This document shows, in pieces, positions 26,772-35,950 of a stretch of DNA of 64,000 bases. Made by a program: the position numbers and the translations under genes. The notes under the pieces were generated by a model. That model made no database searches, had not been told where the DNA came from, and saw nothing but the letters and a program-made list of their open reading frames with translations. Every line of letters begins with the position of its first letter. The stretch's first letter is position 1. The stretch is from Frateuria_A yonginensis (GTDB lineage: Bacteria > Pseudomonadota > Gammaproteobacteria > Xanthomonadales > Rhodanobacteraceae): contig NZ_JBBBNY010000005.1 of NCBI RefSeq assembly GCF_037137055.1, positions 1 through 64,000 on the forward strand. Direction: 5' to 3'.

Positions 26772-29633
26772 ATGACGCACGACTACAAGAGCACGATCAA
26801 CCTGCCGCAGACGGACTTCCCGATGCGCGGCGACCTGCCCAAGCGCGAGCCGGCGTGGCTGGCCGAGTGGGAGCAGGCCGACCGCTACGGGCAGATCCAG
26901 CAGCGCACGGCCGGACGCGACCGGATGTTCGTGCTGCACGACGGCCCGCCGTACGCCAACGGCTCGATCCACATCGGCCATGCGGTCAACAAGATCCTCA
27001 AGGACATGGTGGTCCGCTCCAAGCTGCTGGCCGGCTACCGCTCGCCCTACGTGCCGGGCTGGGACTGCCACGGCCTGCCGATCGAGATCGCCGTGGAGAA
27101 GAAACACGGCAAGCCGGGCGAGAAGCTCGATGCCACCGCGTTCCGCCAGAAATGCCGCGAGTACGCGCAGGAGCAGGTGGACGGACAGCGCGCCGGCTTC
27201 AAGCGGCTGGGCGTGCTCGGCGACTGGTCGCATCCCTACAAGACGATGGACTTCCGCTACGAGGCGGACATGCTGCGCGCGCTGGCGCGCATCCTCGCCA
27301 ACGGCCACGTGGTGCGCGGCGCCAAGCCGGTGTACTGGTGTTTCGACTGCGGCTCGGCGCTGGCCGAGGCGGAGATCGAGTACGGCGACAAGGTGTCGCC
27401 CGCGGTCGACGTGGCCTATGACGCGGTCGACCCGGCGGCGCTGGCGGGCAAGTTCGCAGTGGACCCGGGCGACGCCGTCGTTGCCGTGCCGATCTGGACC
27501 ACCACGCCCTGGACGCTGCCTTCCAGCCAGGCGGTGGCGCTGGGCGCGGAGCTGGAATACGCGCTGGTCGAAGGCCCCGCGCGCGAAGGTCGGCGCGTGT
27601 TGCTGGTGATCGCCAGCGCGCTGGTCGAGCCGGCGCTCAGGCGCTACGGCGTCGATGCCGCGCACGTGCTCGGCCATGCCAGGGGCGGCGACCTCGACGG
27701 CCTGCGGCTGCAGCATCCGTTCTACCCGCGCCACGTCCCGATCCTGCTCGGCGAGCACGTCTCCGCCGAGGACGGCACCGGCGCCGTGCACACCGCGCCC
27801 GACCACGGCGTGGAGGACTTCGTGGTCGGCCGCGAGAACGGCCTCTCCACGCTCAACTACGTCGGCCCCCGCGGGGCCTACCGCGAGGACGTACCGGCGG
27901 CCGACGGCCTCGAATTGGCCGGCCTGCACATCTGGAAGGCCAACGACGCCATCGCCGAGCTGCTGCGCGCGCGCGGCGTACTGCTGGCGCAGGCGAAGAT
28001 CGAGCACAGCTACCCCAACTGCTGGCGCCACAAGACCCCGGTGATCTACCGCGCCACGCCGCAGTGGTTCATCGGCATGGAGCAGGCGCAACTGCGCGCG
28101 ACCGCGATCAAGGCGATCAAGGACGTGCGCTGGGTACCCGCCTGGGGCGAGGAGCGCATCGCCGGCATGGTCGCCGGCCGCCCGGACTGGTGTATCAGCC
28201 GCCAGCGCACCTGGGGCGTGCCGATCGCGCTGTTCGTGCACAAGGCCACGCAGGCGCCGCATCCCGATTCCGTCGGGCTGCTGGAGCAGGTGGCGAAGAA
28301 GGTGGAGCAGGGCGGTGTCGACGCCTGGTACGCGCTCGATCCGGCCGAGCTGCTGGGCGAGCAGGCCGGCGACTACGAGAAGGTCACCGACATCCTCGAC
28401 GTGTGGTTCGACTCGGGCGTCACCCACTTCTGCGTGCTCGGCCAGCGGCCGGAACTGCAGCAGGGCGACGCGTCGCAGTACGAGGTGATGTACCTGGAGG
28501 GCTCGGACCAGCACCGCGGCTGGTTCCAGTCCTCCCTGCTGACCGCCTCGGCGATCCATGGCCGCGCGCCCTACGACGAGGTGCTCACGCACGGCTTCAC
28601 CGTCGATGCGCAGGGCCGCAAGATGTCCAAGTCGCTGGGCAACGTGGTGGCACCGCAGAAGGTGATGGACACGCTCGGCGCGGACGTGCTGCGCCTGTGG
28701 GTGGCCTCGGCGGACTACCGCAACGAGATGACCGTCTCCGACGAGATCTTGAAGCGCGTCTCGGACAGCTACCGGCGCATCCGCAACACCGCGCGCTTCC
28801 TGCTCGGCAACCTGGACGGCTTCGATCCGGCCAGGCACCTGCTGCCGGTGGAGCAGACGCTCCCGCTGGACCAGTGGGCGGCGCAGCAGGCGTTCGATGC
28901 GCAGCAGGCGATCGTCGCCGCGTACGAGCGCTACGACTACCCGGACATCGTCGCCCGCGTGCAGAACTTCTGCACCAACGAGATGGGCGCGCTGTACCTG
29001 GACATCACCAAGGACCGCCTCTACACCATGCCGACCGACAGCCACGGCCGGCGCAGCGCGCAGAGCGCGATGTTCCGCATCGCCGAGGCGCTGGTGCGCT
29101 GGCTGGCGCCGATCCTGGCGTTCACTGCCGAGGAGATCTGGCGGCACCTGCCGGGCGAACGCGGCGAAAGCGTGCTGTTCGAGACGTGGTACGAAGGCCT
29201 GGCCGCCACCCAGGGCTCGCCGGAACAGCGTCGCTGGTGGGCCGACCTGCTGGCGATCCGCGAAGCGGCCGCGCGCGTGCTCGAGGGCATGCGCAAGAGC
29301 GACCGCATCGGCGCCTCGCTCGAAGCCACTCTCGCCATCCACGCCGACCCGGCGCTGCTGGCGCGCTATGCGCCGGCCCAGGAGGAACTGCGCTTCTTCT
29401 TCATCACCTCCGAGGCCGCGCTTTCGCCGCTGTCGCCGCGTCCGGCCGAGGCCGTCAGGGTCGAGCTGGCCGAGGGCGAAGCCTGGGTGTCGGCCGGGGT
29501 GAGCGAGGCGGCCAAGTGCGTGCGCTGCTGGCATCGTCGCCCGGACGTGGGCAGCCATCCCGACCATCCGGAGCTCTGCGGCCGCTGCGTGGAGAACGTG
29601 GTGGGGCAGGGCGAGACGCGCCGCTGGTTCTGA
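26772..29633 (+). CDS. ileS: Isoleucyl-tRNA synthetase
   Basis: Charges tRNA-Ile. The 953-residue class I synthetase has the HIGH signature in GPPYANGSIHIGHAVNKILKD, the editing domain (about 190-400), and KMSKSLGN for ATP binding. The C-terminal zinc motif is CVRCWHRRPD ... CGRCVENV. The N-terminal YKSTINLPQTDFPMRGDLP is typical of the bacterial type 1 enzyme, the mupirocin-sensitive class; sensitivity itself is not shown. It lies in the conserved ribF-ileS-lspA-ispH order and is separated from lspA by a palindromic repeat. Confidence 0.97.
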   Translation: MTHDYKSTINLPQTDFPMRGDLPKREPAWLAEWEQADRYGQIQQRTAGRDRMFVLHDGPPYANGSIHIGHAVNKILKDMVVRSKLLAGYRSPYVPGWDCHGLPIEIAVEKKHGKPGEKLDATAFRQKCREYAQEQVDGQRAGFKRLGVLGDWSHPYKTMDFRYEADMLRALARILANGHVVRGAKPVYWCFDCGSALAEAEIEYGDKVSPAVDVAYDAVDPAALAGKFAVDPGDAVVAVPIWTTTPWTLPSSQAVALGAELEYALVEGPAREGRRVLLVIASALVEPALRRYGVDAAHVLGHARGGDLDGLRLQHPFYPRHVPILLGEHVSAEDGTGAVHTAPDHGVEDFVVGRENGLSTLNYVGPRGAYREDVPAADGLELAGLHIWKANDAIAELLRARGVLLAQAKIEHSYPNCWRHKTPVIYRATPQWFIGMEQAQLRATAIKAIKDVRWVPAWGEERIAGMVAGRPDWCISRQRTWGVPIALFVHKATQAPHPDSVGLLEQVAKKVEQGGVDAWYALDPAELLGEQAGDYEKVTDILDVWFDSGVTHFCVLGQRPELQQGDASQYEVMYLEGSDQHRGWFQSSLLTASAIHGRAPYDEVLTHGFTVDAQGRKMSKSLGNVVAPQKVMDTLGADVLRLWVASADYRNEMTVSDEILKRVSDSYRRIRNTARFLLGNLDGFDPARHLLPVEQTLPLDQWAAQQAFDAQQAIVAAYERYDYPDIVARVQNFCTNEMGALYLDITKDRLYTMPTDSHGRRSAQSAMFRIAEALVRWLAPILAFTAEEIWRHLPGERGESVLFETWYEGLAATQGSPEQRRWWADLLAIREAAARVLEGMRKSDRIGASLEATLAIHADPALLARYAPAQEELRFFFITSEAALSPLSPRPAEAVRVELAEGEAWVSAGVSEAAKCVRCWHRRPDVGSHPDHPELCGRCVENVVGQGETRRWF

Positions 29634-29642
29634 CCTTGAACG

Positions 29643-29751
29643 CCCCTCTCCCGCCGGAGAGGGGCTGGGGTGAGGGGCCGAGGGTGCCTCAATGCCCCGC
29701 TTCGCCCGAACCCTCACCCGCCTGCCCTTCGGGCATCCTCTCCGGGGAGGG
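29643..29751. repeat. Palindromic intergenic repeat, GAGAGGGGCTGGGGTGAGGG type
   Basis: A left arm with CTCTCC-CCGG-GGAGAGG-like pairing followed by GGCTGGGGTGAGGGG (29643-29677) is mirrored by CCCTCACCC ... CCTCTCCGGGGAGGG (29711-29751). The whole spacer between ileS and lspA can fold into a large imperfect hairpin. A second copy lies between the two metH genes. Confidence 0.65.
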
Positions 29752-29767
29752 CGGGAACTACCGTGAG

Positions 29768-30277
29768 ATGCGCATGCGATACCCCAAACCCAACGCCTTG
29801 CCCTGGCTGCTGCTTTCCCTGCTGGTGATCGGCCTGGACCAGCTCACCAAGTGGTGGGCGCTGCACGCCTTGCAGCCAGCGGGCATGCCGCATCCGGTGA
29901 TACCGGGGCTGATGAACTGGACGCTGGCCTTCAACACCGGCGCGGCGTTCAATTTCCTGGCCGACCGCACCGGCTGGCAGCGCTGGTTCTTCGTGGCGCT
30001 CGCCCTGCTGATCAGCGGCGCGCTGGTGGTCTGGCTGGCGCGTACCCCGCGCCGCGACTGGCGCACGGCAGCGCCCCTGGCGCTGATCGTCGGCGGGGCA
30101 CTGGGCAACCTGGTCGACCGGTTGCACGCGGCCCAGGTGACCGACTTCATCCACGTCTACTACCGGCAGTGGAGCTATCCCGTCTTCAACGTGGCCGATT
30201 GCGGCATCACGGTGGGTGCGGTGCTGCTGATCCTGTTCGGCCTGCGCGGCGGGAAGCCGGCGGGGGACGTGCGATAA
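29768..30277 (+). CDS. lspA: Lipoprotein signal peptidase
   Basis: Inner-membrane aspartyl protease that removes the signal peptide of prolipoproteins after diacylglyceryl transfer. The 169-residue protein has four membrane helices and the family motifs DQLTKWW, FNTGAAFNFL, GGALGNLVDRL and FNVADCGI. The two catalytic aspartates are in NLVDR and NVADC. The start may be ATG 29768 or ATG 29774, two codons apart; a GTGAG sequence precedes the first. ispH follows after 59 bases. Confidence 0.94.
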   Translation: MRMRYPKPNALPWLLLSLLVIGLDQLTKWWALHALQPAGMPHPVIPGLMNWTLAFNTGAAFNFLADRTGWQRWFFVALALLISGALVVWLARTPRRDWRTAAPLALIVGGALGNLVDRLHAAQVTDFIHVYYRQWSYPVFNVADCGITVGAVLLILFGLRGGKPAGDVR

Positions 30278-30336
30278 TCCCCTGCCGCAGGTGCGCTGCG
30301 GTGCGTCACCGCGACTTCCCCCGATTCGGAACGCCC

Positions 30337-31299
30337 ATGGACATCCTCCTCGCCAACCCCCGCGGTTTCTGCGCAGGCGTCGATCGCGCCATCGCGATCG
30401 TCGAGCGCGCGCTGGAGTCCTACGGCGCACCGATCTACGTGCGTCACGAGGTGGTGCACAACCGCTACGTGGTCGAGAAGCTGCGTGCCGGCGGTGCCGT
30501 GTTCGTCGAGGAGCTGCACGAAGTGCCCGACGGCGCGACGGTGATCTTCAGCGCGCACGGCGTTTCCCAGGCGGTGCGCGAGGAAGCGGCCGGACGCGGG
30601 CTCAAGGTGTTCGACGCCACCTGCCCGCTGGTCACCAAGGTGCACATGGAGGTGGCGCGGCTGGGCCGCACCGGGCGCAGCGTGGTGCTGATCGGCCATG
30701 CGGGCCATCCCGAGGTGGAAGGCACCATGGGTCAGTGGAACAGCACCAACCCGGGCGAGATCCTGCTGGTCGAGTCGGTCGGCGACGTGGCGTCGCTGGC
30801 GCCGCGCTTCCCGGAGCAGCTGTCCTATGTCACCCAGACCACGCTGTCGGTGGACGACACCAAGGCGATCATCGCCGCGTTGCGCGAGCGCTTCCCGTCC
30901 ATCGAGGGGCCGCGCAAGGACGACATCTGCTACGCCACGCAGAACCGGCAGGATGCCGTGCGCCGGCTCGCCGACGCGGTCGACCTGGTGCTGGTGGTCG
31001 GCTCGGTCAACAGTTCCAACTCCAACCGGCTGCGCGAGCTGGCCGAGAAGCAGGGCGTGCGGGCCTACCTGGTCGACGGCGCCGAGCAGATCGAGCGCGC
31101 CTGGCTCGAGGGCGTCGAACGGATCGGCCTGACCGCCGGCGCCTCCGCTCCCGACAAGCTCGTGCGCGACGTGATCGCGCGACTGCAGTCCTGGGGAGCG
31201 GGCGAAGTCCGCGAGCTGGACGGCGAGGCCGAGACGATCACCTTCGCGCTGCCACGGGAGCTGCGCCTGGACGGCGACAGCGTGCCCGCCAGCCTCTGA
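30337..31299 (+). CDS. ispH: 4-hydroxy-3-methylbut-2-enyl diphosphate reductase
   Basis: Last enzyme of the MEP pathway, an oxygen-sensitive [4Fe-4S] reductase that gives IPP and DMAPP. The 320-residue protein starts MDILLANPRGFCAGVDRAI, with the first cluster cysteine. The second is in DATCPLVTKVH and the third in the VGSVNSSNSNRL neighbourhood (DICYATQNRQ). HEVVHNRYVV and the catalytic-Glu segment HPEVEGTMG are also present. It ends with a strong terminator, closing the murJ-to-ispH stretch. Confidence 0.96.
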   Translation: MDILLANPRGFCAGVDRAIAIVERALESYGAPIYVRHEVVHNRYVVEKLRAGGAVFVEELHEVPDGATVIFSAHGVSQAVREEAAGRGLKVFDATCPLVTKVHMEVARLGRTGRSVVLIGHAGHPEVEGTMGQWNSTNPGEILLVESVGDVASLAPRFPEQLSYVTQTTLSVDDTKAIIAALRERFPSIEGPRKDDICYATQNRQDAVRRLADAVDLVLVVGSVNSSNSNRLRELAEKQGVRAYLVDGAEQIERAWLEGVERIGLTAGASAPDKLVRDVIARLQSWGAGEVRELDGEAETITFALPRELRLDGDSVPASL

Positions 31300-31322
31300 A
31301 CCACACGAACGGCAAGACAAAA

Positions 31323-31346
31323 GGCCCGCGATGCGGGCCTTTTTTC
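31323..31346 (+). terminator. Intrinsic terminator after ispH
   Basis: A 7-bp stem (GGCCCGC/GCGGGCC) with a three-base loop is followed by TTTTTT, 23 bases after the ispH stop. The A-rich bases on its left side could also allow it to act for the minus-strand tRNA transcript. Confidence 0.88.
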
Positions 31347-31352
31347 TTGGGC

Positions 31353-31428
31353 TGGTGCCGGAAATAGGATTCGAACCTACGACCTACGCATTACGAATGC
31401 GCCGCTCTACCAACTGAGCTATTCCGGC
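31353..31428 (-). tRNA. tRNA-Thr (anticodon CGT)
   Basis: A 76-base cloverleaf on the minus strand: acceptor arms GCCGGAA and TTCCGGC, D-arm GCTC/GAGC, anticodon stem GCGCA/TGCGT closing the loop TTCGTAA, and T-loop TTCGAAT. The terminal CCA is encoded. The anticodon CGT reads ACG threonine codons. Its own promoter lies at 31441-31469. Confidence 0.96.
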
Positions 31429-31440
31429 AAAGAGGCGGAA

Positions 31441-31469
31441 ATTCTACGGATCGGCCGTGACGCGCGCAA
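31441..31469 (-). promoter_or_regulatory. Sigma70 promoter of tRNA-Thr
   Basis: On the minus strand: -35 TTGCGC (31464-31469), a 17-base spacer and -10 TAGAAT (31441-31446), 12 bases before the mature 5' end. Confidence 0.65.
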
Positions 31470-31640
31470 GCGCGCGGGGCATGGCAAGCTTGGGGATCGA
31501 CGGAGGCGCGGACGATTGGGGAGTGCACGCCGTTACAGTTACGACCCGACCTGCCGTTACGGGCAGGAGTACCGCCAGAGCTCGCCAGGGAAAGCGCATC
31601 CACCGGATTTCGAACTTTGCCCACACCGACGCTTCGAGCA

Positions 31641-33533
31641 ATGCCGCGGTTCGCGCTGATCCTGTTGCTGTGCCTCGCCACGGGGCGCGTGTTCGGCGCA
31701 GTGCCGCCTGCCGACCAGGCGGCGGCGTTCGATCGCCTGGCAGGGCAGCTGGAGCGCGGCGAGATCGCCCCCGACACGCGGGCCGGCACGCTCAAGGTGC
31801 TGGCGCAGATCAAGAGCCTGGTTCCTGCCGGCGACCCGCGGCGAGAGCTCCGCTACGAGTACCTCTACTGCGTGCTCGGCCTGAATGGCCCGCCGGAAGA
31901 GGGCATCGCCTATGCGGAGAAGGGCCTGCAGGCGGCCCGGCGCATCGGCTACGTCGAGGCGGAGGTCAACTTCCATTTCTGCCGCGGCTCCAACCAGGAG
32001 GCGCTCACCACGCCCCGGGACGCGCTGGCCGACTACGAAGCCGGCATCGAGCTGGCGCGCAGGCACGAGAACCAGCGTCTGGTCGCCGACGGGCTGACCT
32101 GGCGCGGCAGCGTGCAATCGCTGCTGGGGGAGCATGCGCTGGCGCTGGTGGATTTCCTCGAGGCGCAGAAGTTCTACGAAAGCGTGGGTGCACCCAGCGA
32201 AAGCGAGCAGAACCTGTTCAACATCGCGGTGGCCTACCGCCGGCTGGGCGAGGAGACCCAGGCGCGTGACTACCTGGGCAAGCTGCTGGCCATCGGCGAA
32301 CAACGGCACGACCGCCAGCAGCAACTGGCGGCCCACATGCAACTGGGTTTCCTCGACAGCGAATCGGGCGACCAGCCGGCGGCCCAGCAGCACTTCCGCA
32401 AGGCGCTGGCGTTGGCGCGGGCGACCGACAGCCAGTGGCAGGCGGCTGGCATCCACCTCGGCCTGGCCCAGACCTACAACCTGCAGGGGCACTACGCGAA
32501 GGCGCTCGCCGAGCTGGCGCTGGCCAAGCCGGGATTCGAGCGCATGGGGGACCGCTCCAATCGTGACATGGTGCTGCTGCAGACCGCCGAGGCCCATGCA
32601 GGGCTGGGCCAGCACGCGCAGGCGCTCGACGAGTTCGCGCAGGCGGAAAAGCTGCTGCAGCAGAGCGGCAACCTGCGTTACCTGGCCGAGCTGCTCGATG
32701 CCCGCGCACGCAGTTACGAGGCGCTCGGCCGCCTCGGCGCGGAGGCGGCCGACCTGCGCCGTCTGGTGAAGGTGCACAAGGCGCTGGACCGCAAGGCGCA
32801 CTCTGACCACGCCACGCTCATGAACTACCAGTTCCAGACGGCGCAGCGCGAGCAGGAGAACCGGCGGCTGGCCGCCGACCGGGCGCTGAAGGAGCAGCAG
32901 CTCCAGTCGCTGGAGCGCGTGCGCCGCTGGCAGCGGCTGGCACTGGTGCTCGGCGGCGTACTCATGCTGTTGCTGCTGTGGCTCGCCGCACGCGAGTTCC
33001 GCCGAGCGCGCAGGTTGCACCGCATGGCGATGACCGACTCGCTGACCGGCATCGCCAACCGCCGCCGCATCGAGGAGCTCGCGCGCCAGGCCCTGGCCGA
33101 GGCGCGTGCCCAGGGCGCGCCGCTCAGCGTCGTGGTCCTGGACGTGGACCATTTCAAGGCGGTGAACGATGCCTTCGGCCACGCCGTGGGCGACCAGGTG
33201 CTGGTGCGCGTCGCCCAGGCCTGCCGGCAGGTGCTGCGCCCACAGGACATGGTCGGGCGCCTGGGCGGCGAGGAGTTCCTCATCGTGCTGCCGGGCACCT
33301 CGCTGGATGCCGCCATGCCGATCGCCGAACGGCTGCGGCGCGCGGTGGAGACCTTGCCGCTGGCGAACCTGGCGCCCGGACTGGAGATCACCGCCAGCCT
33401 CGGTGCAGCGGAGGTCGAGCACGAGGTGGACGACCTGCCGGAGCTGGTGCGCCGGGCCGATACCGCCATGTATCGCGCCAAGGACGCCGGCCGCAACCGC
33501 AGCGAGGCCCTGACCCGCGCCCTGACGGTGTGA
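31641..33533 (+). CDS. Membrane-anchored TPR-GGDEF diguanylate cyclase
   Basis: Predicted to make cyclic di-GMP. The 630-residue protein has a signal peptide (FALILLLCLATGRVFG) and a long periplasmic region of TPR-like helical repeats (about residues 30-400). A Gln/Glu/Arg-rich coiled segment precedes one membrane helix (about 431-453, LALVLGGVLMLLLLWLA), and a cytoplasmic GGDEF domain follows. The active-site motif is GGEEF at 542-546, complete, and a product-inhibition I-site RPQD lies five residues before it. It precedes the minor-pilin operon by about 130 bases, so a link between the signal it senses and pilus function is plausible but unproven. The start at ATG 31641 has no clear ribosome-binding site. 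Confidence 0.9.
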   Translation: MPRFALILLLCLATGRVFGAVPPADQAAAFDRLAGQLERGEIAPDTRAGTLKVLAQIKSLVPAGDPRRELRYEYLYCVLGLNGPPEEGIAYAEKGLQAARRIGYVEAEVNFHFCRGSNQEALTTPRDALADYEAGIELARRHENQRLVADGLTWRGSVQSLLGEHALALVDFLEAQKFYESVGAPSESEQNLFNIAVAYRRLGEETQARDYLGKLLAIGEQRHDRQQQLAAHMQLGFLDSESGDQPAAQQHFRKALALARATDSQWQAAGIHLGLAQTYNLQGHYAKALAELALAKPGFERMGDRSNRDMVLLQTAEAHAGLGQHAQALDEFAQAEKLLQQSGNLRYLAELLDARARSYEALGRLGAEAADLRRLVKVHKALDRKAHSDHATLMNYQFQTAQREQENRRLAADRALKEQQLQSLERVRRWQRLALVLGGVLMLLLLWLAAREFRRARRLHRMAMTDSLTGIANRRRIEELARQALAEARAQGAPLSVVVLDVDHFKAVNDAFGHAVGDQVLVRVAQACRQVLRPQDMVGRLGGEEFLIVLPGTSLDAAMPIAERLRRAVETLPLANLAPGLEITASLGAAEVEHEVDDLPELVRRADTAMYRAKDAGRNRSEALTRALTV

Positions 33534-33625
33534 CCCAGTCCACATCCGGATGCGGCCGCAGCGCCGCTCGTCGGAAAATTGGCGCCTTTCGTCAGCGCGG
33601 CCATGGTGTCGGCGGCATGCTGGCC

Positions 33626-33631
33626 TATGCT
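33626..33631 (+). promoter_or_regulatory. -10 box of the minor-pilin operon
   Basis: TATGCT is followed by a 30-base leader that contains the strong ribosome-binding site GGGAGGGGG before the pilV ATG. The -35 element is not convincing, so an additional activator or another sigma factor is possible. Confidence 0.45.
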
Positions 33632-33661
33632 TGCGTCGGCTCAATCCGGGAGGGGGCTGGA

Positions 33662-34165
33662 ATGAATCGTCATGCACCGCGCGGCCAGCGCGGCATATCG
33701 CTGATCGAGGTGATGGTCGCGATCGTCGTGTTCGGCGTGGGCATGCTCGGCCTGGCCCTGCTGCAGACCAAGGGCGCGCAGTTCACCAAGGAATCCGGGT
33801 CCCGCACCAACGCGATCATCCAGGCCCGCAGCCTGGCCGACGCGATGCGCGCCAACCCGCTGGGCGTCGACCCGGCCGACGGCAGCAGCAGCTACTACCT
33901 GTATGACGGCTCGGTCGCCCCCGACCCGGCCGCGTGCGCCAGCAACGCGCCGTGCTTCCGCGCCAAGACCGACCTGAAAGAGTGGCTGGACCGCATCGGA
34001 ACCGGCACCATTGGCGCGGTCGGCGCGCCCGCCGCACGGGTCAGCCGCGACGCGACCCTGGGCACCTTCACCGTCACGGTCTCCTGGAACGGGCTGGACC
34101 TCAACGGCGACAAGCAGCTCACCGCCGCCGACAACGGCACCTACAGCTTCAGCTTCCTGCCATGA
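33662..34165 (+). CDS. pilV: Type IV pilus minor pilin PilV
   Basis: A 167-residue prepilin whose leader MNRHAPRGQRG is cut by the prepilin peptidase before ISLIEVMVAIVVFG. The conserved Glu at mature position 5 is present. The following ALLQTKGAQFTKESGSRTNAIIQARSLADAMRANP is characteristic of PilV. Minor pilins form the tip complex that primes pilus assembly with PilY1. It is the first gene of the operon; pilW starts inside its stop codon (ATGA). Confidence 0.92.
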   Translation: MNRHAPRGQRGISLIEVMVAIVVFGVGMLGLALLQTKGAQFTKESGSRTNAIIQARSLADAMRANPLGVDPADGSSSYYLYDGSVAPDPAACASNAPCFRAKTDLKEWLDRIGTGTIGAVGAPAARVSRDATLGTFTVTVSWNGLDLNGDKQLTAADNGTYSFSFLP

Positions 34166-35256
34166 GGAGCCCGCGCATGCCCGGGATGCGTCGCCGTGCC
34201 GCCGGCTTCTCGCTGGTGGAAATGATGATCGCGGTGGTGCTGGGCCTGATCGTGGTCGCCGGCCTGATCCAGGTCTTGCTCGCCAACCGCAAGTCCTACC
34301 AGTTGCAGCAGGGCGCCAACATCCTGCAGCAGAACGTGCGCTTCGCCTCCGACCGCATCGGCTGGTCGCTGCGCATGGCCGACTTCTGGGGCGGCAACAA
34401 GGGTGCCTCGGTCACCGGCAGCCCGGGGGTCACCGCGCGCGGCGACTGCACGCAGGCATGGATCCTGGATACGCAGCACGGCGTCTACGGCTACGAGGGC
34501 GGCGCCACCTTCCCGATCGACTCCTGCGTGGACAACGCCGACTACGTGAAGGGCTCGGACGTGCTGGTCACGCGCTACGTGGATGCCGACGGCATGGATC
34601 CGGCGGCCAGCAGCACGATCTCCGCCGCGCCCAAGCAGGTCTACCTGGTCTCGGCGGTCGGCCAGCAGGCCGCGCTGTTCCTCGGTAGCGACAGCGTGCC
34701 CACCACGCCGCCGGCCGCCTCGATCGGCCGCTACGTCTACCCCTACCACCTGGACATGTACTACCTGCGCCCGTGCAGCGATCCGAGCGGCGGCACCGAC
34801 GCCAGCCACTGCGACGCCGCCGACGACGACGGCAACCCGATCCCCACGCTCATGCGCATGCGGCTGGACAGCAGCGGCGCGCTGAGCGAGGAGCCGCTGG
34901 TCGAGGGCATCGAGCAGTTGCAGTTCCGGTACGGCATCACCGGCACCGACCCGAGCCAGATCGTGCCGACGAACTACAAGGACGCCTCGGCGATGACCGC
35001 CGATGAATGGTCGCGCGTGGTCTCGGTCAGCGTGGGGCTGGTCGCGCTCTCGTCCCAGCGTGACATCTCGATGCCGCACCTGGGCACGTACGCCGTGGGC
35101 AACTGCACCTACGAGATCAGGCAGGGCTCGACCGTGACCACCGGCTGCCCCGATTTCACCGTGACCGGCAGCAAGCCCTGGCAGTTCGCCCGCTCGCAGC
35201 TGGTCCAGCAGGTGCAGCTGCGCAACCGCTTCCGCACGCTGGTGGCTACCGAATGA
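34162..35256 (+). CDS. pilW: Type IV pilus minor pilin PilW
   Basis: A 364-residue protein with the prepilin leader ending RRAAG before FSLVEMMIAVVLGLIVV (Glu5 present), then LLANRKSYQLQQGANILQQNVRFASDRIGWSLRMADFWG. That segment and the large cysteine-containing beta domain (YYLRPCSDPSGGTD and a final CPDF) identify PilW. It overlaps pilV and pilX by four bases on each side (ATGA), so the pilins should be made in fixed proportion. Confidence 0.92.
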   Translation: MRSPRMPGMRRRAAGFSLVEMMIAVVLGLIVVAGLIQVLLANRKSYQLQQGANILQQNVRFASDRIGWSLRMADFWGGNKGASVTGSPGVTARGDCTQAWILDTQHGVYGYEGGATFPIDSCVDNADYVKGSDVLVTRYVDADGMDPAASSTISAAPKQVYLVSAVGQQAALFLGSDSVPTTPPAASIGRYVYPYHLDMYYLRPCSDPSGGTDASHCDAADDDGNPIPTLMRMRLDSSGALSEEPLVEGIEQLQFRYGITGTDPSQIVPTNYKDASAMTADEWSRVVSVSVGLVALSSQRDISMPHLGTYAVGNCTYEIRQGSTVTTGCPDFTVTGSKPWQFARSQLVQQVQLRNRFRTLVATE

Positions 35257-35930
35257 CTACGCTCATGACCCGCTCGCGCCAGCAAGGCATCGCGCTGTTC
35301 GTCGGCCTCGTGTTCCTGGTCGTGCTCTCGCTGGTGGCGGTGATCGCCATGCGCGGCACGCTGATGGAAATGCGCCTGGTGACCAATGTCGCCCGCCAGG
35401 AACAGGCATTCGAAACCTCCGAGACCTTGCGCGCGGTGCCGATCTCGGTGTTTGACGAACACGTGTTCCAGCGCGGCTGGCCGGTGCAGCTGGGCGGCAC
35501 GCTGCCGGACGACGATTTCACCTTCGAGCTGGCCAACCAGATGCTCACCGCGTTCAAGAACGGCCTGCAGACCACCTGCTCGGGCGAGCTCGACGTGTTC
35601 TACGGCAACCTGGAGCCGAGCTGCGGCTCGCTGCCGGCGGAGAACCGCTACGACACCTCCACCTGGCATCCGGACCTGATCCTGTCGATGTGCGACGTCA
35701 CCAGCAGCAGCTGCTCGCGCAACGTGTCGGCCACGATCTCGATCGTGCCGGACGGTACCGTGCTGGCGGAGGGTTCGGGCGGCGCGCAGGCGGCGGGTTA
35801 CCGCGGTATCGGCGGTGGCGCCGCCGCCGGCGGCGGCAGCATGTTCTTCGAAGTGATGAGCGTCGGCACCGTCCCGGGCAACGGGCGTGCCGTGACCATG
35901 GCGCAGTACCGCCAGGCCATCCGCAACTGA
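35253..35930 (+). CDS. pilX: Type IV pilus assembly protein PilX
   Basis: A 225-residue minor pilin. The leader SRQQG precedes IALFVGLVFLVVLSLVAVIAMRGTLMEMRLVTN, the PilX N-terminal domain. Position 5 is not Glu, which is common in this family. The C-terminal part is Gly/Ala-rich with a cysteine pair (MCDVTSSSC). It starts within the pilW stop and is followed at once by pilY1. Confidence 0.9.
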   Translation: MTTLMTRSRQQGIALFVGLVFLVVLSLVAVIAMRGTLMEMRLVTNVARQEQAFETSETLRAVPISVFDEHVFQRGWPVQLGGTLPDDDFTFELANQMLTAFKNGLQTTCSGELDVFYGNLEPSCGSLPAENRYDTSTWHPDLILSMCDVTSSSCSRNVSATISIVPDGTVLAEGSGGAQAAGYRGIGGGAAAGGGSMFFEVMSVGTVPGNGRAVTMAQYRQAIRN

Positions 35931-35950
35931 TGCGGGCAGGGGACTTGAAT

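Noticed and set aside
31353..31428. tRNA-Thr as an attachment site of an integrative element
   Set aside because: No integrase gene, no repeated tRNA 3' fragment and no phage-like genes were found nearby.
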